Shown in pieces: positions 18,665-25,884 of a stretch of DNA of 64,000 nucleotides. The notes under the pieces are model-generated. The model had not been told where the DNA came from and did not search any database. It was given only the letters and a program-made list of their open reading frames with translations. The DNA comes from Akkermansiaceae bacterium. Its GTDB lineage: Bacteria; Verrucomicrobiota; Verrucomicrobiia; Verrucomicrobiales; Akkermansiaceae. Positions within the stretch are counted from its first letter, which is position 1. The number at the start of each line of letters is the position of its first letter. The translations under genes were made by a program, and so were the position numbers. The stretch lies in assembly GCA_013041925.1 (NCBI GenBank), contig JABDRB010000014.1:1-64000 (forward strand), given 5' to 3'.

Positions 18665-19648
18665 ATGATCCGCTTCCCACACATCTTCTGCCTCGCCCTC
18701 GTATGCATCAGTCCCCTTGCCCAAGCCCGTGAAGTCACAGGCATCGCAGCCAAGGTCAACGGCAAGGTGATCACCAAAAACGAAATCAACTACCATCTCA
18801 CCCCCTACCGCCAGCAGCTCAATGCCTCCATGCCTCGCAAAGGCCCCCAATATTACGCCCTCATCAAAAAAGCCCGTGGCGAAATCCTCGACAACCTGAT
18901 CGAACGCGAACTCATCCTCTCCGAGTTCCATGACAAAATTAAAGGCAAAATCCCCAGCCACTCCATCGACTCCGAAATCGACCGCCAAGTCCGCGAGCTC
19001 TATAACAACAACCGCAACGAATACTATAAGTCCCTGCGCCAAGCCGGAGTCACCCGCCAACAACATCGCCGCGAAACCGAAAAGAAACTCATCGTTCAGG
19101 CGATGCGTTCCCAACAGTTTAAAAATGCCGTGCCCCCACTCCCCAGTGAAGTGGCCAAGGAGTTCGATAAACACAAACTCAAAATGCGTGACATGACTGG
19201 CGACGCCCTCGAATTCCACAAAATCTACATCACAAAAACCGACCCGAATAACGCCCTCATCACCCCGAAAACTCAACTCCAACTCGCCGAGGATATCGTC
19301 GCCCAACTCAACAAGGGCGCCAATTTCGAGGAACTCGCCAAAAAACACTCCTCGGGAGCCTGGGCCGCTGAAGGCGGCAAGGTTGAAAAAACCAATCGCA
19401 CCGACCTCTCACCCGCATTCGCCGCCATCCTCATGGATACCCCAACAGGGAAAATCCTCGGCCCACTCGAAGACAGCCGCGGGTTCACCATCGTGCGCCT
19501 CGATAAAAAACACTACGGACCCGCCCCACCACTCAGCAAAGTCCGCAAAGCTGTCGAAGGCCGCGTCCGCGCCCAAAAAAATAAATCCAAACACGATCGA
19601 TGGATGAAACGCCTGCGCGACAATGCCATGATCGAAAAAAAGATGTAA
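18665..19648 (+). CDS. SurA-like periplasmic peptidyl-prolyl isomerase/chaperone
   Basis: 327 residues from ATG 18665, which gives a clean Sec signal peptide (MIRFPHIFCLALVCISPLAQA). The frame is open upstream to 18575, but that extension is Pro/His-rich and lies before the signal peptide. The mature protein begins with a SurA/trigger-factor-like N-terminal segment (IAAKVNGKVITKNEINYHL) and helices with REILDNLIERELILSEF. Then comes a parvulin (PpiC) domain from about residue 180 (LEFHKIYITK, AEDIVAQLNKGANFEELAKK, GGKVEKTNRTDLSPAFA, SRGFTIVRLDKKH). In Gram-negatives such proteins help outer membrane proteins fold in the periplasm. It is one parvulin domain short of E. coli SurA, as in PrsA-like or single-domain forms. 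Weak terminator hairpin after the stop. Confidence 0.85.
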   Translation: MIRFPHIFCLALVCISPLAQAREVTGIAAKVNGKVITKNEINYHLTPYRQQLNASMPRKGPQYYALIKKARGEILDNLIERELILSEFHDKIKGKIPSHSIDSEIDRQVRELYNNNRNEYYKSLRQAGVTRQQHRRETEKKLIVQAMRSQQFKNAVPPLPSEVAKEFDKHKLKMRDMTGDALEFHKIYITKTDPNNALITPKTQLQLAEDIVAQLNKGANFEELAKKHSSGAWAAEGGKVEKTNRTDLSPAFAAILMDTPTGKILGPLEDSRGFTIVRLDKKHYGPAPPLSKVRKAVEGRVRAQKNKSKHDRWMKRLRDNAMIEKKM

Positions 19649-19657
19649 CACCCTCCC

Positions 19658-19677
19658 ATACCCGCTGCCTTGGGTAT
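19658..19677 (+). terminator. weak terminator-like hairpin after the SurA-like gene
   Basis: ATACCC and GGGTAT can pair around an eight-base loop, starting ten bases after the stop, followed by CTTTG. Short stem and short T-run, so low confidence. Confidence 0.35.
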
Positions 19678-19764
19678 CTTTGATGCGGGAGATGTATTTA
19701 AGATCGATCTTGGATGTCGATAGATTCTGGTGTATAAAGAAGATCAACTTAAATTACTCATCTC

Positions 19765-20544
19765 ATGGACTATCTCAATTCTCTCTTTAACCTCAAAGGG
19801 CAGGTTGCCGTTGTCATTGGGGGGACTGGCAACCTCTGCGGCAGTATGGGCATCGCACTGGCGCAGGCAGGTGCCGAAGTCATCCTCGTCGGCCGCAATC
19901 CAGAAAATGCCATCGAAAAACTCGCCGCCATCGATGCCTTTGGCGGCAAATCATGGTTCCACAAAGCTGACGTCACCCGCCGTGAGGACATCGATGACCT
20001 CCTCACCGCCGCTCTCTTACGCTCAGAAAAAGTAGACATCCTCGTCAATGGCGCTGGCATGGGATCTGGTACGCCGTTCCTCGAAATCAACGACGACGAA
20101 ATGGCCCGCATGATGGAAATCAACTTCAACAGCGTCTTCCATGCCTGCCAAATCTTTGGGGACTACTTCATCAAACGCAACGAACCATGCAGCATCATCA
20201 ATATGGGGTCGATGTCAGGAAAAATGCCCGTTTCCGGTATCTTCGCCTACTCAGCCGCCAAGGCCGCCGTGCTTAACCTCAGCAAAAACCTCGCCCGCGA
20301 ATGGGCCGAACACGATATCCGCGTCAACACCTTGGTTCCAGGATTTTTCCCCACCGCCCATGCCTCACTTCAGGGCGACGAAAGCCGCGCGCTCGAAATC
20401 CTCCGGCACACGCCGATGTCCCGCTTCGGCACCTCCGATGAACTCAACGCCGCCACCCTTATGCTTGCCTCTCATCGCGCAGGATCATTTATCACGGGCA
20501 CAGAAATCACCATCGACGGCGGCTTCTCTGCCATGACCATTTAG
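19765..20544 (+). CDS. short-chain dehydrogenase/reductase (SDR)
   Basis: 259-residue classical SDR, a cytoplasmic NAD(P)H-dependent oxidoreductase. The Rossmann motif is a variant, VIGGTGNLCGSMG, with glycines spaced G-x-x-G-x-x-x-G-x-x-G, and LVGRNPENA follows the second strand. NGAGMG corresponds to the NNAG motif. The catalytic residues are visible: Asn in EINFNSVFHAC, Ser in IINMGSMSGKMP, and Tyr/Lys in FAYSAAKAAV. The C-terminus ends with ITIDGGFSAMTI, typical for enzymes such as D-mannonate oxidoreductase, gluconate 5-dehydrogenase and FabG-like proteins, so the substrate cannot be fixed; a sugar-acid oxidoreductase is one option. It has its own terminator-like hairpin downstream. Confidence 0.85.
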   Translation: MDYLNSLFNLKGQVAVVIGGTGNLCGSMGIALAQAGAEVILVGRNPENAIEKLAAIDAFGGKSWFHKADVTRREDIDDLLTAALLRSEKVDILVNGAGMGSGTPFLEINDDEMARMMEINFNSVFHACQIFGDYFIKRNEPCSIINMGSMSGKMPVSGIFAYSAAKAAVLNLSKNLAREWAEHDIRVNTLVPGFFPTAHASLQGDESRALEILRHTPMSRFGTSDELNAATLMLASHRAGSFITGTEITIDGGFSAMTI

Positions 20545-20556
20545 CCCCAAGGTGAC

Positions 20557-20583
20557 TTGACCCTCGCTATGGGCCAGGGTCAA
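20557..20583 (+). terminator. terminator-like hairpin between SDR gene and hemW
   Basis: TTGACCCT and AGGGTCAA form a perfect 8-bp stem around an 11-base loop, 13 bases after the SDR stop. No long T-run follows. It separates the SDR gene from hemW. Confidence 0.5.
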
Positions 20584-20617
20584 TTGTCAGCGGCGCAAGC
20601 AACCCATCGCATGGCAG

Positions 20618-21736
20618 TTGGAATTTAACATTGAGACCTTGATCGTCTACCTTCACATCCCCTTCTGCCATAGGGTCTGCCCCTACTGCTCTTTCTACAA
20701 GCATACCCCAGGCGACACCGATCTGCGGGCATTTATCCAAGCCCTTCTCAAGGAAGCCAGAGCTGCCCCCAACACCCACATCAAGGGTGAAAAAATCACC
20801 ACTCTCTATCTCGGCGGTGGAACACCCTCCATGCTGTCACCCCGCCATTTGACGGAGCTTTTTGAAGGTCTCCACGAGGCACTCCCATTAACAAACACAC
20901 ACATCACCCTCGAAGCCAACCCCGCCACCTTTGGACACGCCAAGGCGGCACTCTTCAAAGACCTCGGCGTTAACCGCACATCCCTCGGTATTCAGTCGTT
21001 TTCCCCCCATTTACTCAAAACCCTCGGGCGTGAACATAACCCAGAACAAGCGGCCGAAGCCGTGCACACCCTGCGCGCCTCAGGCATGGAAGAAATCAAC
21101 CTCGATCTCATGTTTTCCATCCCTGGACAGACGATCGAGGATTGGCGGCACTCACTCGATACCGCAATCGGATTAAAACCCAACCATATCTCCGCCTACA
21201 ACCTCACCTACGAGGAGGATACTCCATTTTTTGATAGCCTGCAAAATGGCCGATATTCCGAGGATGAGGATAACAACGCCGAAATGTTTTCCCTCGCCCA
21301 CCACGCCCTGACAGGCGCAAATTTCCTCCACTACGAAACATCCAACTACGCCCAACCAGGTAAAGAGTCCCAACACAACCTGAGCTACTGGCATGGTCAT
21401 GACTACCTCAGTTTGGGCCCCTCAGCCGTCTCCACCATCAACGGTAACCGCTGGAAAAACATCCCCGATACCGCACGCTACATCGACGCGATCAACACCG
21501 TAGGTCATGCCATGCGCGACATCGAAACCATCGATGCCGAGGCCTTTCGCATCGAACGTATCGCACTCCTCCTGCGGACCACTCAGGGCCTTCCGTCACA
21601 ATACCTCAACAACGCACCAAGCGGTGCCGTCGACCAGCTCCTCGAGAACAAGCTCGCCATACATCAAAATGGCCACCTCCAGCTTGTCAACGATGGCCCG
21701 ATGCTTGTCGATGCGATTGCCGCGCAATTGGTCTAA
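20618..21736 (+). CDS. hemW: radical SAM HemW (haem chaperone-like, CPO-like)
   Basis: 372-residue radical SAM protein of the HemW family. The motif is HIPFCHRVCPYCSFY: C-x3-C-x2-C followed by S-F, lacking the fourth Cys (CxC) that true coproporphyrinogen dehydrogenases (HemN) have; compare HemN at 28983 in this window. LYLGGGTPSML, ITLEANPATF, SLGIQSFSPHLLKTLGR and the C-terminal GPSAVS segment are all family-typical. HemW proteins bind haem and are thought to deliver it to respiratory enzymes. No ATG fits: TTG at 20618 or TTG at 20639 (giving MIVYLHIPFC, closer to homologues) are the candidates, so the start is uncertain by seven codons. Confidence 0.85.
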   Translation: MEFNIETLIVYLHIPFCHRVCPYCSFYKHTPGDTDLRAFIQALLKEARAAPNTHIKGEKITTLYLGGGTPSMLSPRHLTELFEGLHEALPLTNTHITLEANPATFGHAKAALFKDLGVNRTSLGIQSFSPHLLKTLGREHNPEQAAEAVHTLRASGMEEINLDLMFSIPGQTIEDWRHSLDTAIGLKPNHISAYNLTYEEDTPFFDSLQNGRYSEDEDNNAEMFSLAHHALTGANFLHYETSNYAQPGKESQHNLSYWHGHDYLSLGPSAVSTINGNRWKNIPDTARYIDAINTVGHAMRDIETIDAEAFRIERIALLLRTTQGLPSQYLNNAPSGAVDQLLENKLAIHQNGHLQLVNDGPMLVDAIAAQLV

Positions 21737-21881
21737 CCCGAATAATCTCTATAAAGAGTCGCGCGATTGCTGGATACCTGAAGTGGCCCCGCAAAACGGA
21801 GCCGCAGGATTGTGAAGCGAAGACATCTCGTAGAGTCCATGGCAAGGTATGTTCTTCTTGATTTGTATGTAGAGAAATAAA

Positions 21882-22640
21882 TTATAACCAACGCTTAGAG
21901 TGAAATTTTTTATTTCCAAAATCTAATAGATTCCTAAAGTAATCACGTTTAAAATCGGCATGAATATAGAAACAATCTAACCCGGGAATTTCTTTGATTA
22001 TTAAATATCCTTTATCCATTAGTAACTTTCTTAATTGTTTGGAGGGTCTTTCAATTGTGATACAATTGAACCTATATGCGTCAAAATCAAATTCTAAAAG
22101 AGCTCGATCTTCAGCGCCTTCGATGTCGATACTAAGATAGTCAATCACTGACGGTGCTTTTTCTTGAATTAGTAATTGTTGAAGTGGCACGGTATTAATT
22201 TCTATGATTTCGTTATTATTTACTCTATGGTTATCACAGTCTTTGGAAAGTATACCACCTATCATAGCGTTTATTACAAATCTTACAGAACCAGATTGTT
22301 TATCAATACATGCATTAATACATTTAGAATCACGGCTTGCCTTTAAAGCTATAAATGTTTTCGGATTGGCCTCAATACAGATACCATTCCACTTGTATCG
22401 CTTTTCGAGAATAAATGTGTTGCTTAGAGATACTCCATCATGAGCGCCAACATCTAGAAAAAAACCATTTTTTCTTTCGTTAAAAGCTTCTCCATAAACC
22501 CAGTGATCTTGACCTGCTTGAGACATAGATACAGAATGCTGGCCTTTCCTCGCTATGTTTTTTTTGATCCACAATCTTAAGTGTTTTAGGACGGGAGGAG
22601 GTAGAGTTCTTTTGATGATTTCCTTAAATTTTGATGTCAT
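21882..22640 (-). CDS. FkbM family methyltransferase, AT-rich and probably acquired
   Basis: 252-residue SAM-dependent methyltransferase of the FkbM type. The SAM-binding loop is FFLDVGAHDGVSLSNTF, followed by GICIEANPKTF (acidic residue binding the ribose) and DYLSIDIEGAEDRAL, typical of the family. Such enzymes O-methylate sugars or other small molecules and often sit in surface polysaccharide or glycosylation loci. Base and codon use differ plainly from the neighbours: runs of A and T, codons such as AAA, ATA and TTA, against the GC-rich genes on both sides. No glycosyltransferase partner is adjacent. The gene stands opposite to its neighbours and borders a gene-free stretch, so I read it as a recently acquired single gene or the remnant of a larger insertion. 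Confidence 0.86.
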   Translation of the reverse strand: MTSKFKEIIKRTLPPPVLKHLRLWIKKNIARKGQHSVSMSQAGQDHWVYGEAFNERKNGFFLDVGAHDGVSLSNTFILEKRYKWNGICIEANPKTFIALKASRDSKCINACIDKQSGSVRFVINAMIGGILSKDCDNHRVNNNEIIEINTVPLQQLLIQEKAPSVIDYLSIDIEGAEDRALLEFDFDAYRFNCITIERPSKQLRKLLMDKGYLIIKEIPGLDCFYIHADFKRDYFRNLLDFGNKKFHSKRWL

Positions 22641-22982
22641 TATATTATGTCCCCTTTGATTATTTTAGCGAACGTAAAGCACACCAGCCTGCAGTGGCGG
22701 GATACTCTACGTTGTGATTAACGGTTCAAACTGCCAGAAAAATCTGGCTGCGCAGCTATCGCTCCGATGAGAAACTATCTTTGGGGTTTATTCAGAGTGC
22801 GTCCAACGTCGTAAAACCCTGATTATACCTTCATCTTCATCGATCGAATCAACCAGTCGACGCTGTAATCATACTCACGTGACTGTGCGCTATAGCGAGC
22901 TGAATTTTAGCCAACGTATAGTTAACCGACCGCCTCGTAAATGGAGAAAGGCTCTAAACGGTCGATTTGTCTAGAACACAAG

Positions 22983-23011
22983 GGTATGAACCGAGCTCAT
23001 AGGTTCATACC
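22983..23011. repeat. 10-bp inverted repeat hairpin in the decayed stretch
   Basis: GGTATGAACC and GGTTCATACC are perfect complements around a nine-base loop. No T-run follows on either strand, so a terminator is not evident; it may be the end of a former element. Confidence 0.45.
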
Positions 23012-23162
23012 TATGGGTCAAGGGACAAGCAGCCCCAACCTCCAAGAACATCGTCGACCTGCTCACCACTCTCGATTTAGAAAGCCAAAAGGTTGAAATC
23101 AAAGAGCACTGGCCCACGCTCGCAGCCAAATCAAATGGGGTCAGAGCGAAGGCTCAAACTAG

Positions 23163-23285
23163 GAAGAAAAACAACCCGCCCTGCTCATCGAGACCGGGGG
23201 ACACATCCACGCAAAACAATTCGCTCTTGTTAATGATAACCCCACCGCCTGCAAGGTGACAAATGGCATTATCATGCTACCTTAG
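23163..23285 (+). pseudogene. remnant of a coding region, product unknown
   Basis: Directly after an in-frame TAG (23160-23162), codons read EEKQPALLIETGGHIHAKQF, then a plausible protein tail that ends at TAG 23283-23285. The same frame upstream of the stop also reads like protein (QIKWGQSEGSN). The amino-acid usage is protein-like, but there is no start codon and the family is not recognised. It looks like the 3' end of a broken gene. Confidence 0.25.
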
Positions 23286-23395
23286 CGCACGCCCGACTCC
23301 TCCGAAGGCAAATAGCTCGTAACCCCTTGCCTTTAGGCAAACCACGCGTGCTTTCTGCCATTGACATAACTACTCAATTCCGCTTTTAACCCCGC

Positions 23396-24136
23396 ATGAA
23401 ACTTGTGCTCTACATCTTGATTCTTCTAGGAGCCACCCTGCTTGGATTTGATCTCGCCAAGGAGGTGAAAAAAATAGAGCAAGAACCGATTCCAGAGCCG
23501 ACTCAACCAGTCCAACCGCAGGACCCGACCACTGATGCACCCGAGGACCACAGCCATGCTCATGCCGACGCATTAAAAGCCATCCAGCAGCAGGTCGAAG
23601 ACCTCAGCAGGAAGATCGGCCAATCGCCTGAAGAGAGCGACAACTACCTCAAACGCGCCGTGCTTTACGCTCAGATCAGACAGCCTGAAAAGGCTCTTTC
23701 CGACCTCAACAAAGCTGCCGAGCTGACACCTGATAATGCCGAAATCTATTACCAGCGTGGCTACATTCAAATCGCCTCAGCGCATGCCCCCCAGGCATTG
23801 GCCGATTTTTCAAAAGCGCTGGAAATCAACCCCGCCCACACTCAGGCACGCCTCTACCGCGCCATCATCCACTACCGTCAGGAAAACTTCCAATTCGCCC
23901 TCGATGACTGCCTGGATCTCCTCAAGCACGAGCCTACTTTTTACGATGCACACCTGACCACATCCCGCTGCTACTTTGAGCTCAACCATAAAGCGAAAGC
24001 GATCGAGCATCTGGAAACTTATATCGCGCATTCCAAGAACCCCGAAGGCATCCGCGAAGCACGCCGACTCATCGAGCTTTGGAACCAGAAGCCCGCTGAA
24101 AACGAAACGCCAACCCCGAGCACTAACAATGAATAA
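23396..24136 (+). CDS. membrane-anchored TPR protein
   Basis: 246 residues. An N-terminal hydrophobic segment (residues 2-20, LVLYILILLGATLLGF) serves as signal anchor and is followed by a charged Pro-rich linker. From about residue 60 the protein is a chain of tetratricopeptide repeats, with typical positions in YLKRAVLYAQIRQPEKALSD, EIYYQRGYIQIASAHAPQAL and ARLYRAIIHYRQENFQFALD. TPR proteins scaffold protein-protein contacts. It overlaps the next gene by eight bases (ATGAATAA), which implies translational coupling. It heads the cluster that leads into ResB and CcsA, so a role in cytochrome c maturation (compare CcmI/NrfG-type TPR proteins) is a fair inference, not shown by the sequence. Confidence 0.8.
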   Translation: MKLVLYILILLGATLLGFDLAKEVKKIEQEPIPEPTQPVQPQDPTTDAPEDHSHAHADALKAIQQQVEDLSRKIGQSPEESDNYLKRAVLYAQIRQPEKALSDLNKAAELTPDNAEIYYQRGYIQIASAHAPQALADFSKALEINPAHTQARLYRAIIHYRQENFQFALDDCLDLLKHEPTFYDAHLTTSRCYFELNHKAKAIEHLETYIAHSKNPEGIREARRLIELWNQKPAENETPTPSTNNE

Positions 24137-24716
24137 GCTCCCCCAACTGCACAAAATCGTCAGCCTCACGGCGGCCACTCTAACGATCCTTGCACAGGCA
24201 TCCTGCCGAGAAAAAGGTGAGGTTCATCACTTTCGCACGCCCAAAGCCCCCCAGGCCAATCCCCCCGCTGCCCCTGTAAGGCCGGCTGCCACTTCAAATC
24301 AATCCCCCTACTCATGGAACCTCCCTGCTGGTTGGAACGCGCAACCCGCCAGCGGTATGCGCCTGGCCACGATCATCATCCCATCGCCATCGGGCGCGTT
24401 AAATGCCTCCGTCACCGAGTTCGGAGGCAGCCTTGAGGGAAACGTGAACCGCTGGCGCGGACAGATTGGGCTTCCTCCACTTGACGAGTCCGCGGTGCTA
24501 AAAACACTCAAAGAAGTCAACACAGGCCTAGGGAAAGGCTACATCGTCTCACTCAACAATCCAGACACCCCCGACAACGCCTTGCTCGCCGCGATCATTC
24601 CTCGGCCCACCAACACCTCGGTTTTCATCAAAATTCCTGGCACGTCCAGCGCCTTGGAAAGTATCACTCCCGCATTCACCCGCTTTACGGAATCCCTGAG
24701 CCCCACACAAAACTAG
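24129..24716 (+). CDS. putative lipoprotein upstream of the ResB gene
   Basis: 195 residues starting at ATG 24129 inside the end of the TPR gene. The lipoprotein signal ends in LAQASC, with a lipobox-like ASC. A Pro/Ala-rich linker follows, and then a compact domain beginning YSWNLPAGWNAQPASGMRLA, with alternating beta-like segments (ATIIIPSPSGALNASVTEFG) and an NRWRGQIGLPPL turn. I do not recognise a named family. Its stop is four bases before the ResB gene, and the upstream overlap makes it the middle of a tight gene string. A haem-handling or cytochrome-assembly accessory role is suggested only by this position. Confidence 0.75.
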   Translation: MNKLPQLHKIVSLTAATLTILAQASCREKGEVHHFRTPKAPQANPPAAPVRPAATSNQSPYSWNLPAGWNAQPASGMRLATIIIPSPSGALNASVTEFGGSLEGNVNRWRGQIGLPPLDESAVLKTLKEVNTGLGKGYIVSLNNPDTPDNALLAAIIPRPTNTSVFIKIPGTSSALESITPAFTRFTESLSPTQN

Positions 24717-24719
24717 CTC

Positions 24720-25880
24720 ATGAGCAACCCACCATCAGCCCTGCGGCCACTTAAGCCACTGGCATCGGCCGCCATCTTTTACTACGCCACCCTCTGGCTG
24801 GTCGTCCTCGTAACCGTTGGCACCATCGCCCAAAAATATTTTGGCCTTCATGACAGCTTGGAAAAATACTTTTCCTCCTGGTTTATCCAGCCGATGGATT
24901 GGCCCATCTGGCTTCCCGCAGGACGATTCACGATGGCGCTTATCCTTATTAACCTATCCTCCAAGCTACTGGTTGCCACCAAGTGGAAAATCAAAAACAT
25001 CGGCATCAATATCACCCACATTGGCGTCTTTCTCCTGATGATCGGTGCCGTCATCACCGCCTACACCACCACCGAGGGAAATATGAGCATCCGCGAAGGC
25101 GAGGAGTCCTCCGTCTTTCTTAATTCCCACGAAGTGGAAATTGCTGTCACGAACACATCTCACCCCGACTACGATGACACCACAGCTTTTACTCAGGGGT
25201 TTTTCCACCACGGACAAACCTTTTCTGATGAGTCCGTGCCCTTCTCTTTCAAGGTGCTCAAGGAGTATAAAAACTGCCGACCTGTCAATCGTTCCAACTC
25301 TGAAACGTCCGAAAACTACCAAGGTCGCGCCGCCAACATAGAACTCGAAGAACTCCCAGCCGACCCCAAAGACCGCAACCTCCGCGGCATCGAAGTCGAA
25401 ATTTCAGGGCTCAACGAGGGTCAAAACGGGATCTACATTTTCATTGCTCACCCAGAATGGACGCCCGCCAAACTCACTGCGGGAAATGCCCAAACTTACA
25501 ACGTCTCACTTCGCCAACGTCACCACGAACTCCCGTTTAGCATTCACCTCAAGGACTTTGAAAAACTCAACCACGCCGGCACCATGATGGCTCGCGCTTA
25601 TTCATCCAAGGTCAAAGTCACCCAAGACGAGTCGACAGAAGACATCAAAATCTATATGAACCACCCACTGCGACGCAATGGTTACACGCTCTACCAAGCG
25701 TCATTCGACCAGCGTGGCGTGGAGACCACCATCCTCCAAGTTGTCTACAACAAAGGCCAACTCATGCCTTACATCTCGGTCGTCGTCATCTTCATCGGCT
25801 TGCTCGTCCACTGCTTCATGCAGGTGCCTCGCCTGATCGTCGCCGCCCAGGAAAAAAACCGCCAACGCCAAGCCTCCTAA
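24720..25880 (+). CDS. resB: ResB-like cytochrome c biogenesis protein
   Basis: 386-residue integral membrane protein of the ResB/Ccs1 type, partner of CcsA in System II cytochrome c maturation, where the pair carries haem across the membrane and attaches it to apocytochromes. Hydrophobic segments: about residues 15-38 (FYYATLWLVVLVTVGTIAQ), 60-82, 95-112 (GINITHIGVFLLMIGAVI) and a last one near 350-370 (YISVVVIFIGLLVHCF). Between the third and last lies the large periplasmic domain with a membrane-proximal beta region and HPLRRNGYTLYQASFDQ, a typical ResB motif. The segment around residues 95-100 carries a His suited to haem contact. The gene sits four bases after the lipoprotein gene and four bases before the CcsA gene. 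Confidence 0.86.
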   Translation: MSNPPSALRPLKPLASAAIFYYATLWLVVLVTVGTIAQKYFGLHDSLEKYFSSWFIQPMDWPIWLPAGRFTMALILINLSSKLLVATKWKIKNIGINITHIGVFLLMIGAVITAYTTTEGNMSIREGEESSVFLNSHEVEIAVTNTSHPDYDDTTAFTQGFFHHGQTFSDESVPFSFKVLKEYKNCRPVNRSNSETSENYQGRAANIELEELPADPKDRNLRGIEVEISGLNEGQNGIYIFIAHPEWTPAKLTAGNAQTYNVSLRQRHHELPFSIHLKDFEKLNHAGTMMARAYSSKVKVTQDESTEDIKIYMNHPLRRNGYTLYQASFDQRGVETTILQVVYNKGQLMPYISVVVIFIGLLVHCFMQVPRLIVAAQEKNRQRQAS

Positions 25881-25884
25881 TTTT

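Larger units (their letters stand above)
22641..23395. other. 755-base stretch without an intact gene, probably decayed
   Basis: Between the FkbM gene and the TPR gene I find no convincing full gene. It holds a small hairpin at 22733-22748, a stronger one at 22983-23011, and from about 23040 to 23285 codon-like sequence interrupted by stops and frame changes. The composition shifts from AT-rich at the left to GC-rich at the right. Confidence 0.6.

Noticed and set aside
18398-19348. 316-codon reverse frame opposite nifJ and the SurA-like gene
   Set aside because: It lies antisense to two clear genes and crosses the inverted repeat; the sequence is a Val/Asp/Gly/Phe-rich mirror typical of antisense frames here.
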